From positions 1-64,000 of the forward strand of contig CAJUTM010000015.1 of NCBI GenBank assembly GCA_910589595.1: 64,000 nt of DNA, written 5' to 3'. Below, in pieces: positions 63,579 to 64,000 of this stretch (the first letter of the stretch is position 1; each line of letters opens with the position of its first letter). The DNA comes from an uncultured Eubacterium sp. (GTDB taxonomy: Bacteria > Bacillota > Clostridia > Lachnospirales > Lachnospiraceae). The notes under the pieces were generated by a model that was given only the letters and a program-made list of their open reading frames with translations, did no database searches and was not told the origin of the DNA. The translations under genes and the position numbers were made by a program.

Positions 63579-63857
63579 AATTCCATCATTTTGTTTTAAA
63601 CTATTGTATTTTGGAATATTATATCTGACATTTAATGATATAAGTCCTTCTACATATACCAGTTCCAGCTTACCATACCGTTCAGTATGTATATGTTGCT
63701 TATCTATAGCTTCTATTGCTCTTATCAGTTCACTATCATTAACGGTATGTTTATATTTTCTAACATTTTTATCGTTTTCAATATATTTTACAATGTTGTT
63801 TTCAGTATCACCTTTTAATTCAATGCTTCTTATTACCTTCTGTATGATATTTCTGAT
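63579..63857 (-). CDS. Probable N-terminal extension of the polymerase, non-AUG start
   Basis: The polymerase frame stays open for 93 codons upstream of the TTG and reads like coding sequence (VYVEGLISLNVRYNIPKYNS joins smoothly to the main protein). A perfect GGAGGA (63870-63865) lies 8 bases before an in-frame ATC at 63857. No ATG, GTG or TTG is in frame here. The ATG at 63876 is in another frame and gives an 18-residue peptide. Initiation at ATC, or a sequence error near the start, would explain it. Confidence 0.5.
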
Positions 63858-64000
63858 AGTTTCTTCCTCCGATCATTATTATTTTTACCACTTATTGAAA
63901 TACACATTTCATAGCCATACAAGCATGAAATATATGTGCCTCATCCTTATAAATAATAAAAATCACGCACAATACTCCACGCTGAATAAAAAATTATTTT
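63858..64000. other. Right edge: upstream region of the polymerase gene
   Basis: 143 bases with only tiny frames. Apart from the ribosome site at 63865-63870, I see no promoter that meets consensus well. The element continues beyond the window. Confidence 0.4.

Noticed and set aside
46807..64000. Ordinary complete prophage
   Set aside because: No capsid, portal, terminase, tail tube, holin or lysin gene is seen; only a tape-measure-like protein is phage-like. The unseen right part could still change this.
1..64000. CRISPR arrays, tRNA or rRNA genes, IS transposases
   Set aside because: No regularly spaced repeats, no tRNA cloverleaf and no transposase motif were found on reading the window.

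Overview
The window looks like a chromosomal segment from a gut-type Clostridia bacterium, most likely a Lachnospiraceae member. This is judged from gene content and order (rho, rpmE, DUF1385, prmC, prfA; a short malic enzyme next to DUF4364; Gram-positive secretion signals; AGGAGG ribosome sites; a GH30 glucuronoxylanase). No rRNA, tRNA, CRISPR array or transposase gene was seen.

Region 1 (1-8.3 kb) is a minus-strand cluster of small accessory genes behind one plus-strand histidine phosphatase. It holds two Nudix hydrolases, a HAD phosphatase, an AAC(6')-like aminoglycoside acetyltransferase, a GNAT, a methyltransferase joined to DUF3781, an ArsC/Spx-like domain joined to a GNAT, and several decayed genes (GrpB fragment, a broken hypothetical, a PIN/VapBC remnant). 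Region 2 (8.4-15 kb) has a chemotaxis receptor whose first codons are split off by a one-base frameshift, a hybrid histidine kinase and a secreted GH30 xylanase with a lectin domain.

Region 3 (15-46.6 kb) is mostly core chromosome. It has a MacA/MacB-like adaptor and permease without an ATPase, dusB-coaX, citrate synthase, argF, NfeD/SPFH, a GGDEF-trkH-trkA-rRNA methylase operon, a MATE pump, prfA-prmC-DUF1385, rpmE, rho, a UDPGP pyrophosphorylase, malic enzyme, two cell-wall enzymes, an XRE-aminotransferase fusion, a CPBP protease, argH, an iron-sulfur flavoprotein, a BspA/Big2 surface protein and a low-MW phosphatase. Two MITE-like palindromes and a repeated 37-nt leader sequence sit between these genes.

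Region 4 (about 46.65 kb to beyond the right edge) is an integrated mobile element, apparently more AT-rich than the host. It begins with a Tn916-type integrase and excisionase, then a small coiled-coil protein and a two-gene cytosolic/membrane pair. Next is a very large phage-tape-measure-like protein, a multi-zinc-ribbon protein, a small HTH protein, an RNA-like array of hairpins, and a large protein with the signature motifs of the QDE-1/eukaryotic RdRP-like single-chain two-barrel RNA polymerases (a DGAG...AFQIR...KG motif and DFDGD). No capsid, portal or terminase gene lies inside the window. The tape-measure-like gene is interrupted by a 1.44-kb group I intron. Its P1, P2, P3, P4, P7, P7.1, P7.2, P8 and P9 can be drawn from the sequence, and its P8 loop carries a DUF3800 gene instead of a recognisable homing endonuclease. 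This polymerase / tape-measure / intron element is the most unusual content of the window.
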